Counted from the stretch's first letter, positions 7,622 through 17,509 are shown. The stretch is 64,000 nt of DNA from JBFGFX01 sp965232455 (GCA_965232455.1 OZ246981.1:5782429-5846428); one strand, 5' to 3'. The notes: generated by a model from the sequence alone, not told the origin. Made by a program: numbers and translations.

Positions 7622-7934
7622 CACGTAAAACCTGTCGATTTAGTGCTTATATATCATTCACTTACCAGGGAATACGCTGTTTCGCCAAGGCAGCTCCGTG
7701 GTGGACGGGCGGCAGGCGCGCCGCTAGCCGGGACGCTTATGTAAACAGGGCGCGGACCAGGTCTCCGATCGATTTCGACCCCGTCTTGTCGGCGCATCCG
7801 TATTTCTATTTGTAACAGTGTGACACGGAGTGTAAAGATCGGCCGCCCGGAGCGGTAATCAGCGTAGAATCGGGGGAGGAGCGCGGTAAACCCGGCGCAG
7901 CAATGCGGCACCACGACAAGCAGGCATTTTGACC
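7622..7934. other. Intergenic region upstream of the RND efflux operon
   Basis: This 313-base stretch separates the small acidic gene from the divergent efflux operon. It presumably contains the efflux promoter. An AT-rich patch near 7645-7670 with TTATATATCATT is the best candidate, but no clear -35/-10 pair with correct spacing is seen. I find no gene, repeat or hairpin that I can support. Confidence 0.4.
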
Positions 7935-9053
7935 ATGATTAAAGCGAGGTTTCCATCGGCCGTGTTGGCGGCGGGTCTGGCCGTGTCTGCGGCGCTCGTC
8001 GGCTGCCAAGGCGACGAATCCCAGCAGGCCCGGCCCGGTGGTGCCAGCGGGCCGCCGACAAAAGTCGTCGCGAAGACGCTGGAGTCCCGGCGTCTCATAG
8101 ACGCCATCGAGGCGCTGGGTACCGCCCGGGCGAACGAATCCATCGAGATCAAGCCGCGAATCGCGAGCATCGTGACTCGCATCGGTTTTTCCGAAGGAGA
8201 ACTCGTGCAGCCGGGCGATCTCCTGGTTGAACTGGAGAACAGTGAGATTCGCGCAAATCTGGCCGTCGCCGAAGCCTCGCTGTCGGAAAGCCGCAGCATT
8301 TACAATCGCAGTGAGGCGTTGATCGATACCCGGGTTATCTCGGAGTCCGAACTGGAACAGCTCGCGGCCGCGATGCAGGTCGATGCGGCGACGGTGGAGG
8401 CGGCCAGAGCACGGCTCGAAAACACCTACATCAGAGCGCCATTTGCCGGCAGGGTCGGGTTGCGCCGCGTGAGTCCGGGCGGTTTTGTCGACACCAATAC
8501 CGTCATTACCACCTTGGACGATACCGGAACGATCAAACTCGATTTCACGATTCCGGAGACCTTTCTTGCGGCAGTCTCCGAGGGCATGGCGATCGCCGCC
8601 GACAGCCTCGTTTATCCAGAGCGTGTTTTCACCGGAACCGTTGACAGCATCGATACCCGGCTTGATCCGGTGTCGCGGTCGGTGCAGGTGCGAGCGGTCA
8701 TGCCCAATCCGGACGGCGTCCTGAAACCGGGTATGTTTCTGACGGTCGATCTCGAGCGCGATCGTGGCAACGCGATTGTCGCGCCGGAGGAGGCTATCGT
8801 GCCCGAGGGCGATCGACAGTACGTCTATCTGATTGAAAACGGCGTCGCGAGAAAGCAGGCCGTTGAACTCGGCCGGCGCGTGCCGGGTGCGGTGGTGCTT
8901 CTGACCGGTGCAAGCGCCGGAGACCTTGTCGTCACCGAAGGTACGCAGAAGGTTCGCGATGGAATGCCGGTCGAGATTGTGAATATCCCCGCTGGCGTCA
9001 CCAGTCGCGACGCGCCCGAGGGGTCCGCCGCTCGGGTTGCGCTGCGGCGCTGA
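7935..9053 (+). CDS. RND efflux periplasmic adaptor (membrane fusion) lipoprotein
   Basis: The 372-residue protein begins MIKARFPSAVLAAGLAVSAA and has a lipobox ending ALVGC near residue 25, so it is probably a lipoprotein of the inner membrane. The biotinyl-lipoyl-like domain (GFSEGELVQPGDLLVELENS), a short helical hairpin, the second lipoyl half (TYIRAPFAGRVGLRRVSPGG) and the beta-barrel (KPGMFLTVDLERD) follow in the usual order of HlyD/AcrA adaptors. It pairs with the pump gene 9 bases downstream. No outer-membrane factor gene lies next to it, so the system may use a shared TolC. An upstream TTG at 7929 is a less likely start. Confidence 0.93.
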   Translation: MIKARFPSAVLAAGLAVSAALVGCQGDESQQARPGGASGPPTKVVAKTLESRRLIDAIEALGTARANESIEIKPRIASIVTRIGFSEGELVQPGDLLVELENSEIRANLAVAEASLSESRSIYNRSEALIDTRVISESELEQLAAAMQVDAATVEAARARLENTYIRAPFAGRVGLRRVSPGGFVDTNTVITTLDDTGTIKLDFTIPETFLAAVSEGMAIAADSLVYPERVFTGTVDSIDTRLDPVSRSVQVRAVMPNPDGVLKPGMFLTVDLERDRGNAIVAPEEAIVPEGDRQYVYLIENGVARKQAVELGRRVPGAVVLLTGASAGDLVVTEGTQKVRDGMPVEIVNIPAGVTSRDAPEGSAARVALRR

Positions 9054-9062
9054 GGGCTCGTT

Positions 9063-12000
9063 ATGCTGATATCCGACGTTTCGGTGCGCCGCCCCGTCTT
9101 TGCGGCGGTGATCTCGTTGATATTGGTGATCGTCGGCCTGATGGCGGCAACGACCATGCCGATGCGCGAGTACCCGGACATCCAGCGTCCGATCGTGTCG
9201 ATCGACACCGAATATCGCGGCGCGGCGGCGGACATCGTCGAGCGTCGAGTCACGCAGATCATCGAGGACCAGGTCGCCGGCATTTCGGGCGTCGACAAAA
9301 TTTCGTCGGTCAGCTACGACGAACGCTCATCGGTCACGCTGGAATTCACGGCGGATCGCGATATCGACGGCGCCGCAAACGACGTACGCGACCGCGTGTC
9401 CCGGGTTCTCGGCAATCTTCCGGACGAGGCCGAGCCGCCGGAGGTTGCCAAGCGCGACGGATCGTCCAGCACAACCATGTGGATCGATCTGTCGAGCGAC
9501 ACCCGCGAGATCATGGATCTCAACGACTATGCGGATCGGTACATCGTTGACGCGCTATCCATCGTCGACGGTGTGGCCCGTGTTCGCAAAAACGGTTCGC
9601 GGCGTAAGTCGATGCGTATTTGGGTCGATCCTAAGCGCCTGGCGGCCCGCAACCTCACCGTCGGCGATATCGAGGAGGCGCTGCGCCGGGAGAACGTGCA
9701 AATTCCCTCCGGTCGACTGGAATCCAGCTCGCGCGAGTTCACGCTGCGCACGAGCACGGGTTTTATCAGCGAGACGGATTTCCGCCAGCTGGTGCTTGCA
9801 CGCGGTCAGGACGGTTATCTCGTCCGCCTCGGTGAGGTCGCCGACGTGGAGATTGCGCCGGAGGACGTGCGCAGTTTCTCGCGAACGGACGGCAGGTTCG
9901 GCACCAGCCTCGGCATCATCCCGCAGGCGCAGGCCAACATCCTGCAGGTCAACCGCGACGTCACGAAACGCATCGAAGAACTGCAGTCCTCGCTGCCGGA
10001 AGACATCACGCTTTCGATCAACGTGGACAACTCGAAGTTCATCGCCGCCTCGCTGAGGGAAGTGGGTAAGGCGCTAGGGCTCGCGCTGCTGCTGGTGTTT
10101 GTCGTCATCTATGCCTTCATAGGCACGATACGCGCAACCATTATCCCGGCGATAACGATTCCGATCTCCATCATTGCCTCGTTCAGCGTGATGGCAAGCC
10201 TGGGTTTTTCGATCAATACGCTCACTTTACTCGGATTCGTGCTCGCGATCGGTCTTGTCGTGGACGATGCGATTGTCGTGCTCGAGAACATTGTCCGCCG
10301 CATCGAGAAAAAAGAACCCGTGCTGCTCGCGGCAACCAACGGCAGCCGCGAGATCGGTTTCGCGGTGATTGCCACCACGCTCGTGCTGATCGCCGTGATT
10401 CTGCCGGTTTCATTCATGCCCGGTAACATCGGCCTGATTTTCGGCGAGTTCGGTATATCGCTTGCGGCCGCCGTCGCGTTTTCCAGCCTGATTGCGCTCA
10501 CGCTGGTGCCGATGCTGTCGTCGAAACTTTTTGCGACGGGTCTGCACCGGGGCCGGGTAACCCACGGTATCGATCGTTTTTTCCGCGTGCTGGCAAGGGG
10601 TTACGAGCGGGTGATACGTCGCGTCATTGGTCACCCGTGGCTTGTCGTCGGCAGCGCCGTGCTGATTTTCGGCAGTAGCCTGACGCTGCTGAATTCGTTG
10701 CCCGTCGAATACATGCCGCGAGAAGATCGCGCGTTTGCCATGGTCATGGTGACGGCGCCGGATGGCTCCAGTCTCGACTACACCTTCAAATACGTCGAAC
10801 AGATCGAAGAGATCATGGCAGCGGACCGGGACAAGGGCGACGTTCTGAAGGTGATGGCGCGTTCGGGAAGCTTCGGGGCCGGCGCCGACGTCAACCGGGC
10901 CATGGTCCTGGCGCCGCTGGCGGTTTGGGACGAACGGGAGCGATCGGCCAACGAGATCGTACGTAACTGGAATCGCCAGTTTCGCGAACTGCCCGGCGTT
11001 TCGGCGTTCGCGTTTGCCCCGGGAAGCTGGAGTATCGGCCAGAGCAGCCGGCCGCTGCAGATCGTCCTGGGCGGTACGGACTACGCCGAGCTTGCCCGTT
11101 GGCGCGACATCGTCATCGAGGAGGCGGGTAAGATTTCCGGGCTGTCGAATCTGCAGTCGGACTACAACGAAAAGAAACCGAAGATCGACGTTTCGATCGA
11201 CAGGGATCGCGCCGCGGACCTCGGTGTGTCTTTATCGAGCGTCGGTCGCACCCTCGAATCGATGCTCGGTTCGCGTGTGGTCACAACGTTCGTCGATCGC
11301 GGCGAGGAATACCGGGTCATCCTTCAGGGCGCCGACGAGCGGCGGCAGACGCCGAGCGATCTCGATTCGATCTACGTACGCTCGGAACGCTCGGGCCAGC
11401 TGATACCGCTCTCGAATCTGGTCACGCTGAACGAAGTGGCGGGTGCGGTTGATCTCAGACGATTCGACCGGCTCCGGGCGATTACGATCAGCGCAAGCCT
11501 CGGCGAAGGTTATTCGCTCGGACAGGCCGTTTCCGATCTGGAGAATATCATCCAGACCAAGCTGCCGGATGCTGCGCAGATCAACTACGATGGCGAAACC
11601 CGCGATCTGAAAAACACCGGCAACGCGATATACTTGACCTTCCTCCTGGCGCTCGTCATCGCCTATCTGGTGCTGGCGGCGCAGTTCGAGAGTTTCAAGC
11701 ATCCCCTCGTGATCATGACGACGGTGCCGCTGGCGATCACGGGTGCGCTGGTGGGGCTGCATGTCTTCGACTCGAGCATCAACGTTTTCAGCCAGATCGG
11801 CGCGATCATGCTCATCGGTCTCGCCGCCAAGAACGGCATCCTGATCGTCGAATTCGCCAACCAGCTTCGCGACCGGGGTGTGGAATTCAAGGAGGCGATC
11901 ATCGAATCGTCGGTCACCCGCCTGCGGCCGGTGCTGATGACGAGCATGTGCACGGCGTTCGGCTCGGTCCCGCTGGTGCTCGCTTCGGGCGCCGGCGAAC

Positions 12001-12197
12001 TGTCGCGGCAGGCGATTGGCGCGGTCGTGTTTTTCGGTGTCAGTCTGGCGATGCTTCTCACGCTCGTGGTGATACCGGTGGTTTACACCCTGGTTGCGAG
12101 GAAGTCGCACTCGCCGGAATACGTGGGACAGATGATCGACAAACTGGTAGCGGCCGCCGGTGGGAAACCGGCGTCACCCGCTGTGACGGATGGTTGA
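9063..12197 (+). CDS. RND family efflux pump, inner-membrane permease
   Basis: The 1044-residue protein has the full AcrB-type layout: an N-terminal helix (SVRRPVFAAVISLILVIVG), a periplasmic porter domain, helices 2-6 with the proton-relay motif VLAIGLVVDDAIVVLENIVR near residue 400, a second porter domain, and a C-terminal helix bundle with LIGLAAKNGILIVEFANQL. It would be a trimeric proton-driven exporter working with the adaptor encoded just upstream. The type resembles MexK/MuxB-like pumps more than AcrB, but the substrate cannot be assigned. A REP-like repeat follows the stop. Confidence 0.95.
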   Translation: MLISDVSVRRPVFAAVISLILVIVGLMAATTMPMREYPDIQRPIVSIDTEYRGAAADIVERRVTQIIEDQVAGISGVDKISSVSYDERSSVTLEFTADRDIDGAANDVRDRVSRVLGNLPDEAEPPEVAKRDGSSSTTMWIDLSSDTREIMDLNDYADRYIVDALSIVDGVARVRKNGSRRKSMRIWVDPKRLAARNLTVGDIEEALRRENVQIPSGRLESSSREFTLRTSTGFISETDFRQLVLARGQDGYLVRLGEVADVEIAPEDVRSFSRTDGRFGTSLGIIPQAQANILQVNRDVTKRIEELQSSLPEDITLSINVDNSKFIAASLREVGKALGLALLLVFVVIYAFIGTIRATIIPAITIPISIIASFSVMASLGFSINTLTLLGFVLAIGLVVDDAIVVLENIVRRIEKKEPVLLAATNGSREIGFAVIATTLVLIAVILPVSFMPGNIGLIFGEFGISLAAAVAFSSLIALTLVPMLSSKLFATGLHRGRVTHGIDRFFRVLARGYERVIRRVIGHPWLVVGSAVLIFGSSLTLLNSLPVEYMPREDRAFAMVMVTAPDGSSLDYTFKYVEQIEEIMAADRDKGDVLKVMARSGSFGAGADVNRAMVLAPLAVWDERERSANEIVRNWNRQFRELPGVSAFAFAPGSWSIGQSSRPLQIVLGGTDYAELARWRDIVIEEAGKISGLSNLQSDYNEKKPKIDVSIDRDRAADLGVSLSSVGRTLESMLGSRVVTTFVDRGEEYRVILQGADERRQTPSDLDSIYVRSERSGQLIPLSNLVTLNEVAGAVDLRRFDRLRAITISASLGEGYSLGQAVSDLENIIQTKLPDAAQINYDGETRDLKNTGNAIYLTFLLALVIAYLVLAAQFESFKHPLVIMTTVPLAITGALVGLHVFDSSINVFSQIGAIMLIGLAAKNGILIVEFANQLRDRGVEFKEAIIESSVTRLRPVLMTSMCTAFGSVPLVLASGAGELSRQAIGAVVFFGVSLAMLLTLVVIPVVYTLVARKSHSPEYVGQMIDKLVAAAGGKPASPAVTDG

Positions 12198-12204
12198 AAC
12201 CGCC

Positions 12205-12298
12205 CCAATCCGCCCACGATGACGATCTGGCGTATCCCGCGGATCGCGGATTGATCTTTAGTGACTGATTCCGGTCGCTCTTCCGGACGAACTCCTAC
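12205..12298. repeat. Dispersed REP-like repeat, copy 1
   Basis: This 94-bp segment between two convergent genes aligns along its whole length with 54348-54442. Shared blocks include CCAATCCGCC, CTGGCGTATCCCGC, GCGGATTGATC, TTAGTGAC, GGTCGCTC and CTCCTAC. It contains a small GCGGATCGCGGATT palindromic patch and an inverted GTCGCTC...GGACGAA patch. It may also act as a bidirectional transcript end between the RND pump and the prolidase gene. Confidence 0.8.
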
Positions 12299-12355
12299 GA
12301 TCGTGCCATGATTGAACCGAAAGCTGCGGACAGGCTTCGGCTAGGCAGTTAATCC

Positions 12356-13705
12356 TCAGTCGCCCGCAAACGCATCCCGCGTCAGGTTCTCGACGCCGCC
12401 GTCCGCCAGTACCCTGACGTTGTCCTCGATGCGGATGCCACCGAAGGGCCGCAACCAATCGACGCGCGACGGGTTCAGCATCGCGTGCCCGGGGGTGCCG
12501 CGGAGATTGTCCAGCAGCATGTCGATGGCGTAGATCCCGGGTTCGATCGTCAAGATCTGATCGGCTTCGAGCCTGCGTGTGAGTCGCAAAAACGGGTGCC
12601 CCGGCGGCCGGTCGATGATGCCGCCAGATTCATCGGCCATGAAGCCGCCGACGTCGTGCACCTGGATTCCGAGAAGGTGGCCGAGTCCGTGGGGATAAAA
12701 CGCCGAGGTGACGCCGTTTGACACCAGTGCGTCAATCGAACCCTTGGCGAAGTCGAGTTCGACCAGCAATTCACCGATCTTTTCATGCGTGCCGACGTGT
12801 AGCGACGCGTAATCGACGCCCACGGAGACCTCCGCGACGATGTCCTGTTGCATCGCGTCGACGCGCTCGACCATGTCCGCGAATTCTTTGGAATCGAAAG
12901 AATAACTTCGCGTGATGTCGGACGCATAACCGTTTACCGTGGCGCCCGCGTCGATCAGGAACGAACGAATCTCGTCCGGCCGGTGCGGCGACTGATGCTG
13001 GTAGTGCAGAACGGCGCCGTTTTCGTTCAGCGCGATGATATTGCCGTAGGGGAGGTCCTGCTCGGTCTGGCCGACGGCCCGGCAATAGGCCAGATGGATG
13101 TCGAATTCGGAGGCGCCGTCCCGGAATGCGGCTTCGGCGGCGCGATGACCGGCGACTCCCCGCCGCGATGCGGCGCGCATGCACTCGATCTCGTAGGCCG
13201 TTTTTGCGCCGCGGGCGTAGTGAAGAATGTTGATGGCCGACGTCGGGTTGACGCGCTCAATGCCAAAGGCGTGGGCGTCGTCCTCGATCTCGCCGATCAG
13301 GATGCACTTCTCCCTGTCCTCCGGCAGGTGCGCGGCGATCTCGTCCAGTTTGTGCACGATGCGGATGTCGAAATAGGACGTCCAGAACCCCTCGGGCAGC
13401 GCCGGCGGGAGATGCCAGTAGTCCTTTTCCTGATAGTAGACGAGTACCGGCGTGTCGCCGGGCGTGTGAATCAGGTAACAGTAGGGCGTTCCGGTAAGCG
13501 GAAGCCAGCTTACAAAATGCGGATTCGCCTGAAACGCATAGTAGTTGTCGTCCAGAAACTTGATTTTTGGTGCGCCGGAGAAGATGACGGCGTGACTGGC
13601 GCCCGCGATCTCCAGCGCACGATCGTGCCGGGCGATGAGGGCTTCGACGTGATCCCAATACGCGGCGGCAACTGCGGTTTCGTCCACAAACAGCGAAGTA
13701 TCCAT
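12356..13705 (-). CDS. pepQ: Xaa-Pro dipeptidase (prolidase, M24 family)
   Basis: The 449-residue product from the ATG at 13705 (MDTSLFVDETAVAAAYWDHV) matches bacterial PepQ in length. It has an N-terminal substrate-binding domain and a C-terminal pita-bread metallopeptidase domain. The five metal ligands are visible: two Asp in IDAGATVNGYASDITRSYSF, His in HGLGHLLGIQVHDVGG, Glu in TIEPGIYAI and Glu in GGIRIEDNV. It cleaves X-Pro dipeptides in the cytoplasm. The start is chosen because AAAGGG lies 13 bases upstream; an ATG four codons earlier is too close to it. Confidence 0.93.
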   Translation of the reverse strand: MDTSLFVDETAVAAAYWDHVEALIARHDRALEIAGASHAVIFSGAPKIKFLDDNYYAFQANPHFVSWLPLTGTPYCYLIHTPGDTPVLVYYQEKDYWHLPPALPEGFWTSYFDIRIVHKLDEIAAHLPEDREKCILIGEIEDDAHAFGIERVNPTSAINILHYARGAKTAYEIECMRAASRRGVAGHRAAEAAFRDGASEFDIHLAYCRAVGQTEQDLPYGNIIALNENGAVLHYQHQSPHRPDEIRSFLIDAGATVNGYASDITRSYSFDSKEFADMVERVDAMQQDIVAEVSVGVDYASLHVGTHEKIGELLVELDFAKGSIDALVSNGVTSAFYPHGLGHLLGIQVHDVGGFMADESGGIIDRPPGHPFLRLTRRLEADQILTIEPGIYAIDMLLDNLRGTPGHAMLNPSRVDWLRPFGGIRIEDNVRVLADGGVENLTRDAFAGD

Positions 13706-13851
13706 GACCGGAATCATACCCTTTGAACGGCCGGACTCGCGACCCGAACGGAAGACGAAATTCGAGGCGCGGCCGGATACCGCTCCGCCGCCCATTCCAC
13801 GGCCCGTTCTGGCATCATGTCAGCTTTTCAGGAGTGACCGCGGAGACATGT

Positions 13852-15552
13852 ATGACACGTCCAATTCTGCTGGCCTTGCTGCTCATGGCTAACATAACGC
13901 CGACGTCCTACGGCTACGATCGTACGACGGGTCAGCCGTTTGCGTCCCGATCGGAGGTCATCGCCGCCAACGGCATGGCCGCCACCAGCCAGCCGCTGGC
14001 GACGCAGGTAGCGCTCGACGTGCTCAAAGCCGGCGGCAACGCGATAGACGCCGCCATTGCCGCAAATGCCGTCCTTGGACTGGTGGAGCCGACCGGCTGC
14101 GGGATAGGCGGCGATCTGTTTGCCATCGTGTGGGACGCCGAAAAAGAGGAGCTGACCGGTCTGAATGCTTCGGGTCGGTCTCCGAAGTCGCTGACGCTGT
14201 CCCATTTCCGCGAGCGGGAAATGGACGAAGTGCCCTATCTCGGGCCGCTGTCGGTCAGCGTGCCGGGCGCCGTGGACGGCTGGTTCGAGCTGCACGGTCG
14301 TTACGGCCGCCTGCCGATGTCGGAGATTCTGGCGCCGGCCATTGGCTATGCGGAAAACGGCTTTCCGGTGACGGAGGTGATCGCGTACCTGTGGGAGCGA
14401 AACGCGGAAAGCCGCGGCGAGTTTCCGGGTTTCGCCGATACCTTCCTGCCCGGCGGCGAAGCGCCCAAAAAAGGCCAGCTTTTCAGGAATCCCGGCCTGG
14501 CGAATACGTACAGGACGGTGGCCGAGGGAGGCCGCGACGCGTTTTACAAAGGCGACATCGCCCGCGCGATCGGCAGCTACATGGCGGAGAACGGCGGGTT
14601 TCTGAGCTACGACGACATGGCCACGCACACGTCGAACTGGGTAACGCCGGTGTCGAGCTCGTATCGCGGCGTGGAGGTGTACGAGCTGCCGCCCAATACG
14701 CAGGGTATCGCGGCGCTTCAGCTTCTTAACATCCTCGAGGGTTACGATCTCGCGAGTATGGGATACGGCAGTGCGGAGTACATACACACGTTCGTGGAAG
14801 CCAAGAAGGTGGTGTACGAAGACCGTGCGCGTTATTACGCGGACATGGATTTTGCCGAGGTGCCGATCGACTGGCTGGTATCAAAGGAATACGCGGACAA
14901 GCGGCGCAAGCTGATCGACCCGGACAAAGCGGCGGACGCGTACGAGGCCGGGGACGCCGTCCTGGAGAATGGCGACACGATTTACATGACGGTCTCCGAC
15001 GGCGAGGGCAACATGATTTCGCTGATACAGAGTAACTATGGCGGCATGGGCTCGGGCATGGTGCCGCCGGGACTTGGATTCGGGCTACAGAACCGCGGCG
15101 CGCTGTTCAGCCTGGAGGAAGGCCACGCCAACGTGTTCGAACCGGGTAAACGTCCCTTCCACACGATCATCCCCGCATTTGCGACGAAAAACGGCAAGCC
15201 GTGGCTGTCCTTTGGCGTGATGGGCGGTTCGATTCAGCCGCAGGGGCACGCACAGATCTTGATCAACATGATCGACTTCGGGATGAACCTGCAAGAAGCG
15301 GGTGACGCCGCGCGGATTCGCCACACGGGGTCCTCGCAGCCTACGGGCGGCGTAATGACCGACGGCGGCTCGCTTTACATGGAATCGGGCATCGGTGAGG
15401 ACGTGCGCGAAGCCTTGCGCAAGCTTGGGCACAATGTCGAGACCCGCAGCATCGACTACGGCGGTTATCAGGCAATCTTGTGGGACGACGAGGAGGGCGT
15501 GTATTACGGTGCGTCCGAGACGCGCAAAGACGGCCAGGCTGCCGGGTATTAG
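13852..15552 (+). CDS. ggt: Gamma-glutamyltransferase family protein, exported
   Basis: The 566-residue protein begins MTRPILLALLLMANITPTSYG, a probable signal peptide, behind CGGAGACATGT. The family hallmarks are present: ANGMAATSQPLATQVALDVL near the mature N-terminus, GGNAIDAAIAANAVLGLVEP, the autoprocessing region NGDTIYMTVSDGEGN where the threonine would become the N-terminal nucleophile of the small subunit, and GLQNRGALFSL. It would cleave or transfer gamma-glutamyl groups, for example from glutathione, in the periplasm. It is 3 bases upstream of trpS. Whether it prefers glutathione or acyl substrates is unclear. Confidence 0.9.
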   Translation: MTRPILLALLLMANITPTSYGYDRTTGQPFASRSEVIAANGMAATSQPLATQVALDVLKAGGNAIDAAIAANAVLGLVEPTGCGIGGDLFAIVWDAEKEELTGLNASGRSPKSLTLSHFREREMDEVPYLGPLSVSVPGAVDGWFELHGRYGRLPMSEILAPAIGYAENGFPVTEVIAYLWERNAESRGEFPGFADTFLPGGEAPKKGQLFRNPGLANTYRTVAEGGRDAFYKGDIARAIGSYMAENGGFLSYDDMATHTSNWVTPVSSSYRGVEVYELPPNTQGIAALQLLNILEGYDLASMGYGSAEYIHTFVEAKKVVYEDRARYYADMDFAEVPIDWLVSKEYADKRRKLIDPDKAADAYEAGDAVLENGDTIYMTVSDGEGNMISLIQSNYGGMGSGMVPPGLGFGLQNRGALFSLEEGHANVFEPGKRPFHTIIPAFATKNGKPWLSFGVMGGSIQPQGHAQILINMIDFGMNLQEAGDAARIRHTGSSQPTGGVMTDGGSLYMESGIGEDVREALRKLGHNVETRSIDYGGYQAILWDDEEGVYYGASETRKDGQAAGY

Positions 15553-15555
15553 TCG

Positions 15556-16566
15556 ATGACGCAGGAAGTCTACCTCACCGGTATCACGACGACCGGGACG
15601 CCGCATATCGGCAACTACGTGGGCGCGATTCGCCCGTGCATCGACGCAAGCCGCGACAAAAGCAACAAGAACTACTATTTTCTCGCGGACCTGCATGCGC
15701 TGGCCAAGGCCGAAGATCCCGATCGCATCGCGCGCTCGACGCTGGAAGTGGCCGCCGCCTGGCTGGCGCTGGGTCTCGACACCGAAACCGCGGCGTTCTA
15801 TCGCCAGTCGGACATTCCCGAGATTACCGAGCTGACGTGGATCCTGACCAGCGTCACGGCGAAAGGGCTGATGAACCGCGCGCACTCCTACAAAGCCCAG
15901 GTGCAGGCCAACGAGGAAAGCGGAAGCCGAGATCCCGACAAGGGCATCAACATGGCGCTTTACAGCTATCCGATCCTGATGGCGGCCGACATATTGATGT
16001 TCAAGGCGACCAAGGTGCCGGTCGGACGCGATCAAAAACAGCACGTCGAGATGACGCGCGACATCGCACAGCGTTTCAATCACCATTACGGCGATCTCCT
16101 GGTGGTTCCCGAATCGGTGATCGACGACGATACCGCTGTGTTGTCCGGTCTCGACGGCCGCAAGATGAGTAAGAGTTATGACAATACGATTCCGCTGTTC
16201 GCGGAAGAGAAGCGGCTGCGGAAGCTCATCATGAAAATCAAGACGAACAGCCTGGAGCCCGGCGAGCCGAAGGAAACCGAGGGATCGACGCTTTACGACA
16301 TGTTCAAGGCGTTTGCGAAACCGGACGAAGTGCGAGACGTGAAGAAGCGTTACGCCGAGGGTATTGCCTGGGGCGAAATGAAGCAGCTTCTGTTCGAGTA
16401 CATCAACGATCAACTGAGCGCGGCGCGTACGGAGTATGAAAAGCTCATTGCAGATCCGGCGGAAGTCGAGCGGGAACTTGCGAAGGGTGCCGAAAAAGCG
16501 CGTGAAATATCAATCCCGTACCTCGACGAGATCCGTCACGCGGTGGGGATTCGCAAGCTGGGTTAG
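15556..16566 (+). CDS. trpS: Tryptophanyl-tRNA synthetase
   Basis: The 336-residue protein is a class I synthetase with the HIGH-type motif TPHIGNYVGAIRP near residue 15 and the KMSKS motif in GRKMSKSYDNTIPLF near residue 205. It charges tRNA-Trp in the cytoplasm. The length is typical. Only 3 bases separate it from the upstream ggt gene, so the two may share a transcript. It is the last ordinary gene before the lower-GC cassette-like region. Confidence 0.96.
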   Translation: MTQEVYLTGITTTGTPHIGNYVGAIRPCIDASRDKSNKNYYFLADLHALAKAEDPDRIARSTLEVAAAWLALGLDTETAAFYRQSDIPEITELTWILTSVTAKGLMNRAHSYKAQVQANEESGSRDPDKGINMALYSYPILMAADILMFKATKVPVGRDQKQHVEMTRDIAQRFNHHYGDLLVVPESVIDDDTAVLSGLDGRKMSKSYDNTIPLFAEEKRLRKLIMKIKTNSLEPGEPKETEGSTLYDMFKAFAKPDEVRDVKKRYAEGIAWGEMKQLLFEYINDQLSAARTEYEKLIADPAEVERELAKGAEKAREISIPYLDEIRHAVGIRKLG

Positions 16567-16625
16567 AACGAGTCGAACGATAGGGCACGGCTCGGCAATC
16601 AACGTGTTTGAGGCGTCGAAACGAG

Positions 16626-17156
16626 ATGCGTGATTTACAGTCTTTTCCTACCAGCAACGAAGGGTTCGAGGCCCTGGTACGTTCAGCGCGGGTCGATCCT
16701 TCCGAGTGGGTTGGCCCCGAGTTCAACGAGAAAATAGTACTTACGTTTCTGTTTCTTGGTGGACTTCGGAAACTTGTTGACGCACCGCCGCGACTATTCG
16801 ACAGGTCCTATATTGACCGGGAGTTGGCGAAGTCTAAGGAAAACCCACGATATTGGCTCGACCCCTTTGTGCCGTTGGTCGATAGGATGCTTCAAGCCGG
16901 TGTTTCGCCTGAAGATATGTCGAAGCTCGTAACGATGATGAGGAAGGAAGTCGTTGGTTCCGTATTGTACTTTCTAGACGATCCGGCGTGCGTGTATGCG
17001 GGAGATATCCCCGACAAAATGCGCTTTCACCTCTATACTGAAGACGAGAACGAGCAGCCGATTTTGGAGTCGCGATCGGATTGGTCGCTGCTGCATCAGC
17101 TGTGGAATAGTGTTGAACCCAACGACGATATGCCTGATGCGAAAGACTCTGTTTAG
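16626..17156 (+). CDS. Unknown protein in first cassette-like unit
   Basis: I do not recognise this 176-residue protein (MRDLQSFPTSNEGFEALVRS). It is soluble, with acidic and charged composition and no signal peptide. Segments such as RYWLDPFVPLVDRMLQAG and EDMSKLVTMMRKEVV look helical. Its base composition is lower in G+C than the neighbouring core genes. The stop codon TAG lies inside GTTTAGC, which I read as the first box of an attC-like site (17151-17260). This placement is typical of integron cassette genes. An in-frame ATG six codons upstream (16608) is possible. Confidence 0.6.
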   Translation: MRDLQSFPTSNEGFEALVRSARVDPSEWVGPEFNEKIVLTFLFLGGLRKLVDAPPRLFDRSYIDRELAKSKENPRYWLDPFVPLVDRMLQAGVSPEDMSKLVTMMRKEVVGSVLYFLDDPACVYAGDIPDKMRFHLYTEDENEQPILESRSDWSLLHQLWNSVEPNDDMPDAKDSV

Positions 17157-17260
17157 CAAATCGCCGCGTTGGCAGCCGGGTGGCGCCTGTCTTGCGTTGT
17201 GCGGCAGTGTTATCTTTTAGCACGAATTGTGCTTGGTGCCGATCAGCCAAAACGTTAGGC
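17151..17260. repeat. attC-like recombination site 1
   Basis: GTTTAGC (17151-17157) resembles the RYYYAAC box and overlaps the stop codon of the upstream gene. GTTAGGC (17254-17260) fits the GTTRRRY core. The 5' half shares TAGCAA and a GGYGGYGCCTGTCT block with the site at 18248. The 3' half shares CCGATCAGCCAAAACGTTA with 18664-18682, with two differences. No integrase gene is in the window. Confidence 0.5.
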
Positions 17261-17470
17261 GGTACGGAATTCGAGGCGAGACTTGCGACAAGCTCGTACC
17301 GATTTGGAAAGAAAACGGAGCGAAGGCGAGTCCGTGTGCTTTCTAGGCCCGGATAGCCATAAGCTGGAAGCTCGTTGGTACATTGGAAACTCGGCTTGCA
17401 TCGATGCTGTTGAAACCAGAACATGCTACTGACTGCGATCGCTGCGAAATGCTTCGGTGACCAAGGGAGC

Positions 17471-17509
17471 GCCTGCCGCAGCCCGTGGCAGTAAGCTAGA
17501 ACGTTAGGT
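17471..17509. repeat. attC-like recombination site 2 (3' part)
   Basis: A GTTAGGT core (17503-17509) follows a CTGCC/GGCAG hairpin (17473-17477/17487-17491). The preceding stretch 17261-17470 has no gene on either strand that I can support, so this would be an ORF-less unit or a decayed one. The 5' box is not clear. The next gene starts 15 bases further on, as in cassettes. Confidence 0.35.

Noticed and set aside
11232..12110. Several long minus-strand frames within the RND pump and other GC-rich genes
   Set aside because: They are shadow frames rich in Arg and His, with no promoter, ribosome binding site or recognisable family.
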